Below, in pieces: positions 1 through 14,500 of a DNA stretch of 64,000 bases (its first letter is position 1; each line of letters begins with the position of its first letter). The position numbers and the translations under genes were made by a program. Under the pieces are notes generated by a model. It ran no database searches. It saw nothing but the letters and a program-made list of their open reading frames with translations, and had not been told where the DNA came from. This stretch comes from Rhynchonema sp. JSB1_4 (lineage: Eukaryota; Nematoda; Chromadorea; Monhysterida; Xyalidae), in the NCBI GenBank assembly GCA_030248065.1, contig JASAMV010004098.1:62001-126000 (forward strand), read 5' to 3'.

Positions 1-3000
1 GCTTGGGAACATTGCGGCTGCCTGAGCCTTGACCCGTGCCATACGACCGTTTGCGTTGACTTGATGGTGGAACGAAGTTGGGGTCTGCAACATCGGATAA
101 ATATCTGCGTATTTTTATCGAAATTGGCAAGTCGTTGTCAAACTATATGCCTCGTCACAACAGTTGAGTACATCGTCGGAACGCAGCGGTATAAATTACT
201 GATGGGCAAGAGTGGTGGCCAGAGGCAGGGCGGAGAACAGCACTTCACTTCAACGGATTCTCCATTTCTGCTTTCATTAATTTAGCCTACAGAGGTGCAA
301 TGCAGCTTTGATTCATCGTTGTTTTTCTAACATAACCGCAGCGCAAACAGGGTGACACACAGAACCACCACAACGCCAACCGACCATCATCATTATAACT
401 CTGCCTGGCGCGATGTCTGCGTCCGGTGCCCGATCCAGTGCCTGTCTGAGCCTGGCCCATCACATCCACATCGGCAGCCTCCGGACTGATGATGGTGTTG
501 TGCACCTCCTCAGGTTGGTCGATGTCGGGTGCACGCGGCAGGTACCACAATGGGGCGTCCGGATGACGGTCGGGGTGTAGGTCGGGTAGACGCGCTGACA
601 CGGGGTGATAAAGGATGAGCATGCGACGTGACAATTAATTGTCGATATCAATTATCGCACAAAAGCAATTCTCAAAACAACGGGCAGAAAAAGATCGCAC
701 GTGCTTTAACGTTGGAAAGGTTCAGTCTCAAGCGTTGAATTGTAAATCAATAGTCGATCGAATCGAAATCGATGTCGAAAAACTGTGACCAAAAATTTCG
801 GGAATTGAGTGGGGCATAAAAACAAAGATCAAATCCTAACGGGAAATGACAGGCTTTTCGAAGGTTTGACACCACCAAAATCGGAATGATATGAGATGAA
901 ATGGACGAAAAAGTTAACAAAAGAGAAAAACACGCACCAAGCTCCTCCTCTTCATCCGAACTGCAGAACGTCGCTGACGCGTCAACGTTGGTCACATCGA
1001 CCTGCAGATCCTCATTAGCTTGTTGTTCTGAAAAGTCCTGCGCTATCCAATCTGTTCAGTGTGCATGTGCATTGTGACCAACGGCAGAGTGTTGTTGGCA
1101 ATTAGTTAAACGAACACTACGCAGCAAGCAAAGACGCTCGTTCAGTCAGCTCCGCAGAACAAGTACCCTCACTGACCATTGTCCAACTGCACACTTCTGT
1201 CTTCGTCGTCTTGGTCGAATTCGGACTCGCGTTCTTCATACTCAACGTTGTCTTCCAATTCCTAAAAATAAGAAATTTTTGTCTCGTAAAACCAATAAAA
1301 AACCACAATCAGCAACAAGCGCACTCTAAAATCCGGAGCAAATGCACTCCAATTTTCGACATGTCCCTGTGACCACATGCTCACCAGACCATTTGACACC
1401 GAACAGATGACCGGACGCGCCGGATGCCACTGCAATTGCATGAAACATAACGAAACATAACGTTTGGTTCAAATTTTAGCTTTCTGAATTTTGAGATGCC
1501 TTATTTGTGCTTGCGAAAAATATCGAGATCATCTTGCTCCTCAAGAAACACTTCGCCACATTACACGCTCATAGAAATATTTTCAATTCATTTTACCGCT
1601 TTATGTGAAAAAAGGCCATTCAGCGCCATATCAAACTAGATGATCGGATCGGATGTGACTTGCCTTGGTCGGTCACGCATGATTCTTACAGTAAGCTGGA
1701 GCCACTAATTTCTTCCAGCCTAAGTGTTATCGGTGAACGTCTTTTAAGCTGGTCGAAACCAGTGGCATCTTTGATTCAAAAAAGTTGCCAAGGCCAATGC
1801 AGGCCCGGTCCGATGCGGTGATATCGCTCTCTGTGTCAAAAACAACAACAAAAATGTAAATGTCCATTCAACCTGCACATCCAACAGAGATTCGCCCTTG
1901 GGACCGTGCAATATTTTGACGAGATTAGCGGTTTCCCGTTCCCAAATGTAGAGCGTGTGTGATTTGCTGCTGCCCGCACAGATGTAGTCGCCATTGCCCG
2001 ACAGACAACACGTCTTCCACGCAGTCCTGGAAAAAGGACCAATACCTTGGTCACGCGACTTCGTGCCATGCACGTGACCTGAGGAACTTACTCCAATCGC
2101 CCTAATTTCGACTGGCGTGAAAATTGTCAGAACAACTTTTGCGCTGGTCAAAATAATGACACATGTAGTATCTCGGAACAACCCGATGCCCGACTGGAAA
2201 AAATTCTCGCAACCATAACTAACACGGATCCGATCACGAAGATTTAGGCCCAACTGTTTCAAGCTGAAAACTCTAATGCTCAAACAACAACAAAGCAGCA
2301 CACACTTGTTGACCATATCCTGCAGCTTTTGCACCGGCTCAGCCGTGCTGGTATTGCCACGCAACAATACTTCACGCAGGTCATACACACGGATGATGCG
2401 GTCGGCTGAACTCGCAACGAAATAGCTGCAAACGCAATCAAGCAATAAAGAATGAATCATTGGCCGGTATCGAACGCGGTGATTGGTGCGGATCTGCATG
2501 AGTCACGTGACTGAGGAAATTGCGAGGTTTTAGGACGCCACTAACAGAGCAAAAGTTGCTTGCCATTTGTCTGAAAAAACGTGCTCTGCTAGAAATTAAT
2601 GGCATCGGTAAACATCATAGTCAAGAAAGTGGCATGCTCATGCGATCTGATCACACAAATTCGATACTGCTTATTCAATAAACTTCGAGTTCATTACATC
2701 GCGACATTCTCCACATAAATACAACAAAAATCGATCCCGGCCCCAAACTCACTGCCCACGTCTGGCAAAGTCCAATGTCTTGATGGCATGATTGCTTTGC
2801 AGCCTGAAGGACGCAATCTGCGCCATACTGGCCACATCGAACACCGAGAATTTGCCCCTGGTGCTGCCGGTGATCACATTCTGTCCGCGACGGTCGAAAC
2901 ACGCGGTCACGTGAATGTCCATTGACTGCTCGTCATCCGCTGGGATCACGCTGCGAACAAGACATCGCATCAATAAGTCAAGTAAAGCAACAAGAAATCC

Positions 3001-4323
3001 CACTCACCGATGCTGCGCTGACGGATCATTTTGATTGACCACAACTGCTTGATTTTTCAGAAGACACACCAGAAAACGAGCACTAAAATTAAACACTGCA
3101 AATGTAAACTGACAACAATTCAGGTTAAGCTGGTGATTTGAGGTTGGAAATGTTTCGATAATAGAATATTTTCTTTCATTCCGACCGGAGCGCATTGATA
3201 ACACAGATATTTTCTACGAAAACGCAACCGAAACCGAGCAAACACTAACTTATCCCTGGGATGGAATTGTACTTTCATGACAGCCGTCGGGAATCTGAAT
3301 TGATCGATGGCATCACCGGCGAGCACGTCCCAGACCACAACCTGATGATCGCCCGATGAAGTCAACAAACGACGACCGTTGCGCGACCAGCTGCACACCA
3401 ACGTTATACTGTTACTGTTATGCAGAGCACTGTTATAACCAGGTGACTTTTTCTTTCCGAATTGCCCCCCCCGGTCTTTACTTCTTCTACCCTATTTTTC
3501 GCCGTTTTTTTTCCCCCCGGACAAACCACCCCCACCAGCTGCACACAACATGACCAAATGTCATTTGTTAAGCTGCAGTTATACTTGTCTATTTTCGGGG
3601 TCTGTGGAGAATGCAGACAAAATTTTGTTTGCATCATACTTTGTGATAGCGTTGTGGCACTAATTTCGGCCAGCGTGAATGTTTCTCCCCTGAACAAAAT
3701 GAATAACGATTACGCTGGCTGAAATTAGTGCTACAACGGTATTACAAAATATGATTCAAACAAAGACTTGGCTACAACCCGAAGATACACAAGCAACCGG
3801 AAGATACACAAGTATAACTCCAGCTTTATTCTTATTGTCAAATATAGGCTGGCACCAAACATCGCGATTCAAGCGGACAGGGCCTGTATTGGTGCCGGGA
3901 CTTTTTGATCAGGGACAACGGTTCCGATCAGCGAGTTCAATATCGCTCACGATTTCTCAACGGAAATTCCCCCACCTGATGCTGGTCACCGGTTGCACAT
4001 GCGCGTTGAGCACCTTGGCAATTTGACGATTTAGAAAATCAAAGATGCACACACGACCGTCGTTGCAACCAACCTAAAATTTTATTTATGGTTATTCTTT
4101 AAACGTCGACATAAAATTAAAATAACTGATAGCAAACCAACAGCCAGCAATGATCCCCATCGATTGAATTTGCAACACAACGCAGCACCAGCGCAGTCCA
4201 GAACGCCGTCCGCTTCCTCGGGAACGTTTTGACCGAACGATTCTGCAAAGCAAAAGATCGATGGATTATTTAGTTTACGTTTGCAAAGGTACGACACAAC
4301 GAACCTAGTAATTCTAAATTCAT
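1..4323 (-). CDS. RBBP5: RBBP5, WD40 subunit of COMPASS/MLL H3K4 methyltransferase complexes (3' end beyond window)
   Basis: Twelve to thirteen exons read as retinoblastoma-binding protein 5, a nuclear beta-propeller scaffold that with WDR5, ASH2L and DPY30 activates SET1/MLL methyltransferases. Exons: 4305-4323, 4142-4242, 3976-4073, 3250-3390, 3008-3082, 2753-2950, 2306-2425, 1873-2026, 1325-1429, about 1180-1261, 938-1001, about 390-594, and a possible partial exon 1-84. Family landmarks include the N-terminus MNLELL, then [28 protein letters not shown], the WD repeats around [20 protein letters not shown] and [17 protein letters not shown], then the acidic hinge [11 protein letters not shown] and [10 protein letters not shown]. 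The frame closes across the first nine junctions. The junction between the exons at 1261 and 1001 does not close, so a small exon or other splice site was missed there. The 3' end of the 390-594 exon is also uncertain. The start is the ATG at 4323, which gives the family's conserved N-terminus. Confidence 0.93.
3571..3830. mobile_element. Foldback MITE in RBBP5 intron 3
   Basis: The two halves are imperfect inverted repeats. GCATCATACTTTGTGATAGC and GGCACTAATTTCGGCCAGCGT on the left are matched by ACGCTGGCTGAAATTAGTGC and TTACAAAATATGATTC on the right. The match extends outward through CAGTTATACTTGTCTATTTTC and its counterpart near 3800-3830. A diverged relative with similar arms lies at about 47090-47370. 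It has no coding capacity and sits in the intron between the exons at 3976 and 3390. Confidence 0.75.
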
Positions 4324-5527
4324 TTTAAACCCAGTCAGCACGCGACTGAGAATCAGGCCGGGCGAGGTCTTTCCTGAAAAATTTATGGAAACCGATTGCT
4401 TCAATGAAGTCACAACTGGAAAGGTAGAGCAACAATGGTGCTTTGCAGAAATCTGAACTGCGCAACTGTGGAAAAATGATTTCGAGTTGTTCACAAGCAT
4501 TCACGTTTTATTCAGCGTCAAGATCTATTGTCCTTAGAAAAACAAGAATGTACAAAAGTTGTTCTGCTGATAAAGTCTATTTTCAAGGCCATCATGGAGG
4601 ACTACTTCGAAGCAAAAAATTAAAAGCAGCAGATAATGAAAATGCACCATCAGTTTCATCGTTCCTGGTAGTTTTGCAGCAATGACAACGAGTAAATTCG
4701 CAGAACGTGGTCAGGTACAAATGAAAACAAACTCCCACTACATCGCAGTTATACCAAAGTTAAATGAACTTATGAATGGGTACGCACGTGCGGAGGCAAG
4801 AAAACAGCTCCTCCAACCACCTGAAAACGAAAACTAGAAACAGTGAAAATGTCAAACACATAAAAGCACCAACGAAAAAGAAGCAAATGAATGCAACAAT
4901 CCGCAGCCAGCACGCGCACACAGGCACAGGCACATCACGCGCAAAACACCATCTCTAACCGAAACACCCCAAAAAGGAAAAAAAAACAAAAAAAAAACCC
5001 CAACAAAACCCCAAAAACTAATACTTTCTGTCTACACTTGTTTAGGAAGTCACACGCTCAATCAAAAACAAAACAATATCCAGTCGGAGATCAAAAATGT
5101 ACGACATAGAAAACCGTTAGGAGTGATAAAGGAGTTAGTGCAGCACATATCAGGTGGTGCTGCTCACCGGTTTCACAAAACAAAGGCAAGTATGTAAGAA
5201 CAATATTGAAGAAACGATTCCGAACCAGGCACTAGTAACAACAGTGCAACCACACACAAAGGCATGTCAATATTAAACCAGTCAAGAATCAGACAACGAA
5301 AACGTCGCATTTAGGGCAGTTCAGAGTTTGATTGAAATCAGACAAGTGTTGATACAAAACTCACTTTAGAACAATTTTCATTTCACCAAGTACAGTGTAC
5401 CACCTTGATACAGACCTTCAACAATAGCGAATATTTTGAAGGCTATTATGATCTCCAACCTATCCTTAAAACATTCTGATTATCATTGTGGCCGCGTCCG
5501 AAAAAGGTTACACTGTACCACTCAAAA
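4324..5527. other. Intergenic stretch between RBBP5 start and filamin-NHL gene stop
   Basis: This 1.2-kb interval holds the presumed RBBP5 promoter and 5' UTR (just above 4323) and the 3' UTR of the downstream minus-strand gene (just below 5528). It is A-rich around 4960-5000. I see no further exon and no clear repeat in it. Confidence 0.6.
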
Positions 5528-8500
5528 TCACTGCGGTCGCAACTGGAATATCTGCGCAAAGTGATTGCACATGGCCATAGCGATCAGTTCACCATTGGTG
5601 GTCAGGTAGATACTGGACGGGAACGGGAAGAACGTGGGACGCTCGGAGCCGGCGGTCGAGCAGCGAGGCGCGGTCAGGTTCGAATCCGTTTGCGTGCAGT
5701 TCAATAATAGTGTGACGCTGTATTCGCCAGCGCTCGTGAATAGCTGCAAATTTATGTGTTCTCTGGTCGCTCGATAAGTCAATGGTCCACTTAACCACAT
5801 CTAGGGATCGGTATCATCATGTCGATACCCGATACCTGGCAAATGCCGATACCCGATGCCCGGTAGTTCATGAAAAAAGCCGATACCATACTCAAAAAAC
5901 CCAAACGCAAAAACACACAAAAACCCCTTCCCCAAACACCCTCCCCTTTCTTACACAACCTTAAAAACCATAAAAAACTCCTTTTTTTTTTTAAAAACCC
6001 CCAAATTTTACAAAAAACTAAAGGTTTCAATAGGGAAAAAAAAAAAAATCGGTATCATCATGTCCGATCCCTAACCACATCCACAGAAAATCAATACGAA
6101 ACAAACGGAAACAACTACTCACCTGCACACGATTGTTCTTTGCGTCTCCGACCAACAAATTGCCCCGTGAGTCAAACTGCACGCCGGATGGATACAGCAA
6201 CTGGCCAGGCTGGTTACCCACACCCAAGTTGCTGAGTTTGCGAATTATCTGACCATCCGTCATTGAGATGATGAAAACGAGATTCACGCCTGAAAGTGTC
6301 AACACAATTATTTTCGGAATAAACATTTTCAGAAAAAGCATATTGTGACACTCTTGCAAAATCCACAGGGTTTTCCAACGGCAACTACCCAAACCCATTA
6401 ACGGCGCAGATGAGTGTCCACCATGGTTCCTGGTGTCCACACAAACAAACTGTGCGGTTTCAAAAAGGTTTCATGGTTGGCATGAAACTAGCGATAGACA
6501 TAAACAAAAACAATCCAATCAGGCGTTTGTCTATAAGTCCAACCTGACCGAAAAAAATCAGATAAAGTAACACTACGCCAACACGAGCCCGATTTCGGAG
6601 GTGCTAGATTAGTGAAACATTCATACGTGGCTGATTTGGGAAATGTCACACGTTGCAGAATAGACAACGTGGTGCATGAGGATTTCTCTTTCTTTGCGTT
6701 TGTAACTACACCGCCTGCGAAATCGGGCTCGTGTTGGCGTAGTTTGCCTTGCGAAAAGAGAATAAAACGTTAAAAATTGTACGAATGGAATAAAACAACA
6801 ACAGAAAGCAAACTGACCCAAATCACTGACGGCCAACCAGCCATTGGGATGCCAGTCGATAAACCGTGGCTTGCCACTCACCACAGGGTACATCAGCCGA
6901 CGACACACATGGCCTAAAATTCTAGGTAAAGGCAAACTACGCCAACACGAGCCCGATTTCGAAGGTGGCGTGTATTCAAAACGAATAGAAAGAGAAAATC
7001 ATCATCCTCCATTTTGTATTCTTCAACGTGTAGCACTTCCCAAATCAGCAGCCACGTATGAATGTTTCACTATTCTGCCAGCTGCGAAATCGGGCTCGTG
7101 TTGGCGTAGTTTGCCTTTACCACTGTGTCACAATAAAGTGGATAGACTGTAATATCATACCATTTTCGGGATCAACGACAGCAATTGTGTTCGCAATGCG
7201 AGCACTCTGTGACAACGGCGGTGCGCCCGGGGCTGACTCGTAGATCAATGTGATCAGATATTCGCGATTATTGGACGGGTCGACCATTACTGTTAGGCCT
7301 AAATAACTATTTTGGTGAATATGTCGAAAACGAATAACAGTCAAACTAATGATAAAATTAAAATACAAGTATCTTATCTTACCATACGGAATGGTTTGCG
7401 TGTTGTAAAAGCGTTTCAAGCAAAGTCCATTGGCCAAATTGTCAATTTTGCATTTCTGAAAGTGGCAGTTTCTTAATAGCAATCGACTTGAGCGGACAAA
7501 AAAACAGCCGAATGCGATGCAAGTCTAACCCACCATCAATCCATTATCATCTTTCACCACCAGTTCGTCTGTTTGGTACAGAAACACAGCAGCTGACGGC
7601 TGACGCATTCGTTCACATTTGGTCAGGTACAATGGATGGTATTGCGAATCGTAGATTTTCACCTGACACATCGAAGCTGCTTATTTGTGCTCGTGTATCC
7701 CATTGATTACTGATTAGTTTTGCTGTACGATATCATTGAGGTGAGAACGCTGATGTCTCATTCTAGACTAAAGTCACCACAATTGATTTGTCTTGGGGTT
7801 TCAATAGCTCGATTGCAAATTTCATTTGCACCCAAAAATGAAAAGACGACGGGACACAGTTTACATCAGAAATTGACACATTCGCTACAGTGCGAAATTC
7901 ATGGTGCATGGAGTGTGACGCTCGGGCAGATACAGTGTACAAATACCAGCACATGGAAACCTGAAGTGGAAAACACAGCGCAAAACCGCACCCCACTAAC
8001 CACATTATGGTCCTTGTCACACATAATCGTGAGCCCACGTGTTTCGTGTTTGGTGCACCCAATCGGACTGCTGAAATGACAGTTGGTGTCATCTCGCTGG
8101 TCGGTCACCCCGAATCGAATACACGGCAGACCTTTGATGCCTGAATTAACAAGGGTATTGCTTTTAAATTATGAACATGAAAACCAATTAACTAAAACTA
8201 TAAATTATAACCTTTATGTACACTGCTCTCACTTAATTGCAGCATGTTCGGTTTCCTCTCAATAATGTCACGAGCGCTGGTGCTGGTTGATTGAGGTGGG
8301 CGCGGAAACTAACAAATGAATAAGGTTCATGTTTACTTCATTCACACCAACAAAACCACAAATGACGCAGAATAATGATAGTCACTTTTGCACTGATAGC
8401 CGATGAGGCCGCACTTTGCACGTTCACATCTGGTGACGGAGGAGAGCGAGAGTGATTGTTGTTGGTTGCTGCAGGGACACCGCCAACAGCAGCAGACAAT

Positions 8501-11500
8501 AATGGAACATCGGACGATTGCGACGCTGAACATTGTGTTTCCTCATCAAAATTGCAATAAATCTCCCCGCCCGATTCAACAAAAATCCTCACCAGTTCCG
8601 TTTGTGGCGGCACTGCTCACCGATCCGGGCACCGGTGCCTGGAAATATTGGCCACCGGTTTTATTTTGATCACTCTTGCCATTATAATATCGTAAGTCTA
8701 GGATTATTATGCAAGCGGGGTTGGATTATCCTCTTCATAGTGACATAATTGACATGTGCTACTTTCGGTTCCAATAAAAATCATCACCCTAACAAACGAG
8801 TTGTAACTGGGAAATTAACCCTGAAAAGTATGGGTAATGAAATGCATCAAAAAATGTTCAACCAGAAGCTATTGATTCAACTGTGAAAATGGTTGGCTGT
8901 AGTTTGCTGCCCTACCTGTCTGGCAGCAGCCATCGACTGCGGCACACGATGTCGCCTCACCGAAGAAACAGTGCCATTTGCGTGCCCATTCACAGACGAG
9001 GCTGAATCGGTCAACGACAGACTGCCGAATCCACCGATCACGCCACCACCGAAACTCGCAGCAGCACCCGTTGGATGGGACACGCCGTTTATCGATGACG
9101 TCGGTGATGTCGGCTGCAATATTGCTGTGCACAGTATTGCTTGGTGGCTGTTTATTAGCCAGATCAAATCTATTTCATTAAACCTAACTTCATTCATCTT
9201 CATATATGCACGGATTAAAAGGTGCGCGCCCTATTGTCGCATCATCATCGCATTATATCCAATACAGTCTAGCCCATAAATAGTGACACGATTGGGACAC
9301 CGTCTTTGGCCACCATAAAAAATGTTTACCACGCACAGTGGCAATTAGGATGGTGACAACAGAACGGGGACCGAAGTCGTATTCAATAGTTCGCTAAGTC
9401 CCATTTCATAATTGTGTTGAAAAATTTTCGTTGCATATGCAACTGAAATAAACTCAAACGCACGCACAAACTCCATCAACCAAACCTGTTCGGCAGCACA
9501 TATGAATTTGAGTGGGCTGTTTGCCACATGTTCGCCATACAGAAGCACGGTAACACTGTAAACACCAGCCGAGCATGGCGTAAACTGAAGTCCATAAATA
9601 AATGACAGAATATCAATGATTCGAGTATCTGTTATCTGCACGACTGTCAAGCCAACACAAATTTCACCTGCAACCATGGCCATTTGTTCTCGTCGGCATC
9701 ATTTTCCCATTGAAATCCGATTGCCATGTTGTGTTCATCAGTAATGCTCACATCGAGCTCATCAGAGATGCTCGCTGCGTTGTACGCTTTCTTGCAGCGG
9801 AACTGGAAATCAGAAACGTTCGGCCTTTGTAATGTGGCTTCTTTGTTGGTACAAAACGAGAAATGAATAGTTGCATATAATTAACTACAATTCCAAGCCG
9901 TTGCAGAAAACGGTTTTTCAAATAAAACGCACTTTAATTTGCATTTGACTGCCCAATACAAGTTGTTGGGCGTTTAATTCGAGATGTATATCGGCCGGTT
10001 TGTAGATTGCCGTTCGGAAGTAGACCAGCAGCGACGCGTCTTGCAGCAACGATGAGAGTTGTGTGAACTTGGCTGACTCACACACGTCAAGCACCGCAAC
10101 TCGGTTCAGCTCAGCCGTCAACTGTACGGGTGAGGTCACTGTTTGGAGAAATTATATGATCCCAGGCCAGTCATTCGATTAGGTTAGGCTCCACCAGATA
10201 GACCCGAAACACGAAATACATTTTTTCTATGGACGGAATTTTCGAAACGGTGTAAAGGTCAGTTGGGCGTAAAGGTCGGTGTAAAGTTCGGTCGAAAGCT
10301 CGGTCGGCGAAGCTCGGTGTAAACATGAAACATTGCCTGTTATTAACGTGGAATGTTTCAAGTTTACACCGAGGTCTATCACACTGAGCTGTCGACCGAG
10401 CTTTCCACCGACCTTTACACCCAACTAACCTTTACACCGTTTCGAAAATATCACCCTATGTCCATGTTTTGGGGTTCGGGTTTTGAAAAAAACCGAATCA
10501 AGAAGCATGCTAATCAAAAATGTTTCGACTGACAGTATGAATTGTTGACGTCAGCTACAAGTGGCAAAGCCTAAACATTTTCGATTATCATGCTTTGTGT
10601 TTCGGGTTTTTTTTTGAAAACCCGAAACATGGATGTAGAAAAAATTTATATTTCGTGTTTCGGGTCATCTGGGGGAGCCCTAAGCTCAACACAATGGCAG
10701 CAGCAGCCAGCCCAGATCTTCTCTGCCGATTTTTTGCTGACATTTCTGTTCCTGGCTGACCGGCCGCTTTAGTAAGCTTGATTCAAGGCTCAAGATTTTA
10801 TTTATGATTATACTGGGCCTGTGAATAACGCATTCGTTTGACCGGTCCATGTGGTCCGTGAGTGAGGTTCACTGTAGAGAGGGAAGGTTGTATTTCGTTT
10901 CGGTATGGCCGATTTCAACTCATTTGAAAAAACCCCTCCCAAAAATTAGAGGTAATAGCCGTGTGATCCCATTTTTGAATGTAACGCACAGTTTTCATGC
11001 GTTCCTTGGTTGTTTCCGTCACCAGTTCATTCTCCAATTGTCTGATTGCAGCATCGTATTGTTCCTGCACTCGATCGACGATCCCTTTTCGATCGCAACG
11101 ACGAGTGGCGCAATCGTCAAGCAATTCTTCTTCAATTGCGTCCACCTGAAATATAAAACTAAACGTACGAATCAGATTATCAAAACACAACCATGGATAT
11201 TCGGATCGGATATGCATACTGCACGTCTGTTATTGTTCAAGCCAAACTACGCCAAAAACTTTTGGCTCGTCTTCATTTCCTAACCCCGAGAAAATGGAAA
11301 AAAGCTTTTTTGGGATAAAAGGTTTTTTACCTGATGGGAAAAAATATTTTTTCCTTTTCTCGAGGAAAAAATGCAAAGATGAGCTGCGGGCAGTGTAGTT
11401 CCTGGTCCGGAGGGGGACAGACGTACCCACCTCCCACCTGGGGGGAAGGGAGGGCAGTGCTGTGGCTACTTCTGAGGGGGAGATACCGTAAAAACCTAAA

Positions 11501-14500
11501 TACAGCCCCCCCCGGAATAGAGCCCCCCTCGTAATACAGCCCCCCAAAAAGGGGTCAGTGAATTAATAGAGTAACATCCCCCATACAGTAGTGTATTAAC
11601 GCTTGATAGTGGTGCACAGGTACATTTATGCACGTTTGTTGTTCGTTCAGAGCACATAATACGCCTCTTATTGACCAATAGATACGAGTAAATGCGATTA
11701 CAAGCGAAAAAACATCCTTTCAAACCCCTTTTTAGTGGTTTTTGGGGGTATTTCTGGGAACAATTTTTTCAGGTTCGGGTCAGTGAATTAATAGAGGCCC
11801 CCCGGAATAGAGCCCCCCAAAATGGGGTCAGTGAGTTAATAGAGCCCCCCTTCTATTTAGGTTTTTACGGTACTGTACCTTGCGGCCAAAAAGAGGGGAT
11901 ATACCGGGGTACTGTACCCAGAATTTTGGGTGGAAATCAGATTTGGGGGGGGGGGTGGGGGGCAAGAAATTTTAGGGGGAGATACTGTACCATACTGCTT
12001 TCGCGAGAATTCAATTTTTATAGGTTAAAATGTGCATAAACGAGCGGAGCGCGCAAATTTTTGCACCTTCAGTCAATTTTGACCGATTTTTGGCCATTTT
12101 GGACCAAAAAGGGTACTTTTGGGGGTGAAATTTCGGAAAAATTGGGGGAGATACCGTACCAGCTGTGCCTCAGCGCGGGGGGGCCACATACCGTACCGCC
12201 GGCGAGGGGGAAATACTGTTCTTTTTGGGGGCCACCTTCCCCCAGCCACAGCAAAGACCCAAATTTGGCGAAAAAGTGATTTTTAGGTCGAAAATTTGAA
12301 ACATTTTTTGCACCTTTCCGGAAAAAATTTCAGTAAAAAGTGAAGGGAAGTGGGAAAAGGGTATTTTTGACGATTTTTGACAACATTGGCTTGAAAAATT
12401 TTTCATTTTATGCCTAAAAGTGCTTATTTTACGCCTAAACTTGCCTATTTTAGGGAAAAATTGAGGGAGCAGAGCAGACGTCCGGGGGGGTGTTTACTTA
12501 GGGCGGGGGCTCTGTTAATTCACTGACCTCTTTTTGGGGAACTGCATTACGGGGGGCTCTATTCCGGGGGGCTGTACCGTAAAAACCTAAATACAGCCCC
12601 CCCCCGGGAATAGAGCCCCCCCCGTAATACAGCCCCCCCAAAAAGGGGTCAGTGAATTAATAGAGCCCCCCCCGGAATAGAGCCCCCCCCAAAGTAACAT
12701 CCCCTATACAGTAGTGTATTAAGGCTTGATAGCAGTGGTGTCGTTGGGGGGGTTACCCCCCCTGGTATGGGGTATGGGAAATCGGCCGGGGGTATGGGGT
12801 ATGGGAAATTTTTCACTTTTGGAACAAGCACCCCCTAAGAAATGACTTTTTGACCCCGAGAAGTACCAAAATTGGCCATTTTTCGTCCAAAAATGTCAAA
12901 ATTCGCTTACTACCGCAAGAAAACTCTGTTTTAAGCACTTTTTAGACCAATTTTGGCACTTTTAGAAGATTTTTGGGGTCATTTTTTTCAAAACCCCCAC
13001 CCTCGGGTATGGGAAATTTTTGAGTTTTTGGAAAACCCCCCCCCCCCTGGTATGGGAAATTTTTGATTTTTGGGGGTATGTATGGGAAATTTCCCGAAAA
13101 TTGGGCTGGGTATGGGAAAATTTCGATTTCTCAACGACACCACTGCTTGATAGTTGTGGACAGGTACATTTATGCACGTTTCTTGTTCGTTCAGAGCACG
13201 TAATACGCCTCTTATTGACCAATAGACACGAATAAATGCGATTACAAGCGAAAAAACATCCTTTCAAACCCCTTTTTAGGGGTTTTTGGGGGTATTTCTG
13301 GGAACAATTTTTTCAGGTTCGGGTCAGTGAATTAATAGAGCCCCCCCGGAATAGAGCTCCCCCCGTAATAGAGCCCCCCCAAAATGGGGTCAGTGAGTTA
13401 AAGTTAATAGAGCCCCCCCTTCTATTTAGGTTTTTACGGTATTTAGGTTTTTACGGTAAATGGGCACACAAAATCGCACCCGCCCCGCCAATTATGATGA
13501 CGCCAAGCCAGTGTAGTGGCTAGGGTTAGAGGTCGGGGGGTACCCGACACCCGACACCCGACATCTGGAAGTACCCGACACCCGACACCCGACATCTCAG
13601 AAAAAAAGCCGACACCCGACACCCGACATCTAGTTTTTGAAAAAAACCCGACACCCGACACCTGTTTTTGGACCAAAAACAGGCAAATTTTTGCTTATTT
13701 GCATCATTTGTGCAATTTTTTGGCTCAAGTTACTGAATTCAAGTATTTTCACACGAAATAAACACCAAAATGTCACATTCTGGGTCATCGGAAACATTCG
13801 GTTCGAAGAAAATTTTCTCTCAGAATTCTTCTCTCAGCAAAACTGATGTTTTGAACCGTAAGTGTCGGGTGTCGGCTGTCGGGTCCCAAAAAACCCGATA
13901 CCCGACATCTGGGGGTACCCGACACTATACTTGCGGGCCGGAAAAAAAACCGTTTTTTTTCCGGAAAAAAAACCGAAAAAAAACCGTTTTTTTTCCGAGG
14001 CCCGGAAAAATACGTTTTTATTTTTCCGGAAATTTTTCCAAGTGGCAACTTTTGGAAAAAAAACGGTTTTTTTTCCAAAAATTTCCGAAATATTTTCAAG
14101 GGTTGCGAAAGGATGTTGTCAAAACTAATGTAAATCGGTGCTAAACAGTTCAAAATGAGCACTTTTCAATCTCCAAGTGCATTTTTAGCATGTTTCAGGC
14201 CATTTCCCGACAAAATTTTCTCCAAAATAGGCGTTTTTGGACCATGGGTATCCTTAAGTACTGGAAAAATATTTGGAAAAAAAACGGTTTTTTTTCCGGA
14301 AAAAAAACGGTTTTTTTTCCAAAAATATATTTTGCGGAAAAATACGCAAGTATACCCGACACCCGACACCTACACTTTTTTGGCACCCGACACCCGACAG
14401 CCGACACCCGACATCTCTCTAACCCTAGTAGTGGCAGGCCCATGTATGGGAGGTAAGTATGATGCGGGGTTGGGACCGGCCGGAAGCGTGAGAGGTATGA

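Noticed and set aside
5650..5690. GGTTCGAATCC-like string suggesting a tRNA
   Set aside because: It lies inside the last exon of the filamin-NHL gene and no cloverleaf can be drawn around it.
6380..6450. Possible extra exon of the filamin-NHL gene (FVCVDTRNHGGHSS)
   Set aside because: Its phase cannot be joined to the exons on either side, while direct splicing of 6818-6913 to 6123-6289 closes the frame and restores an NHL repeat.
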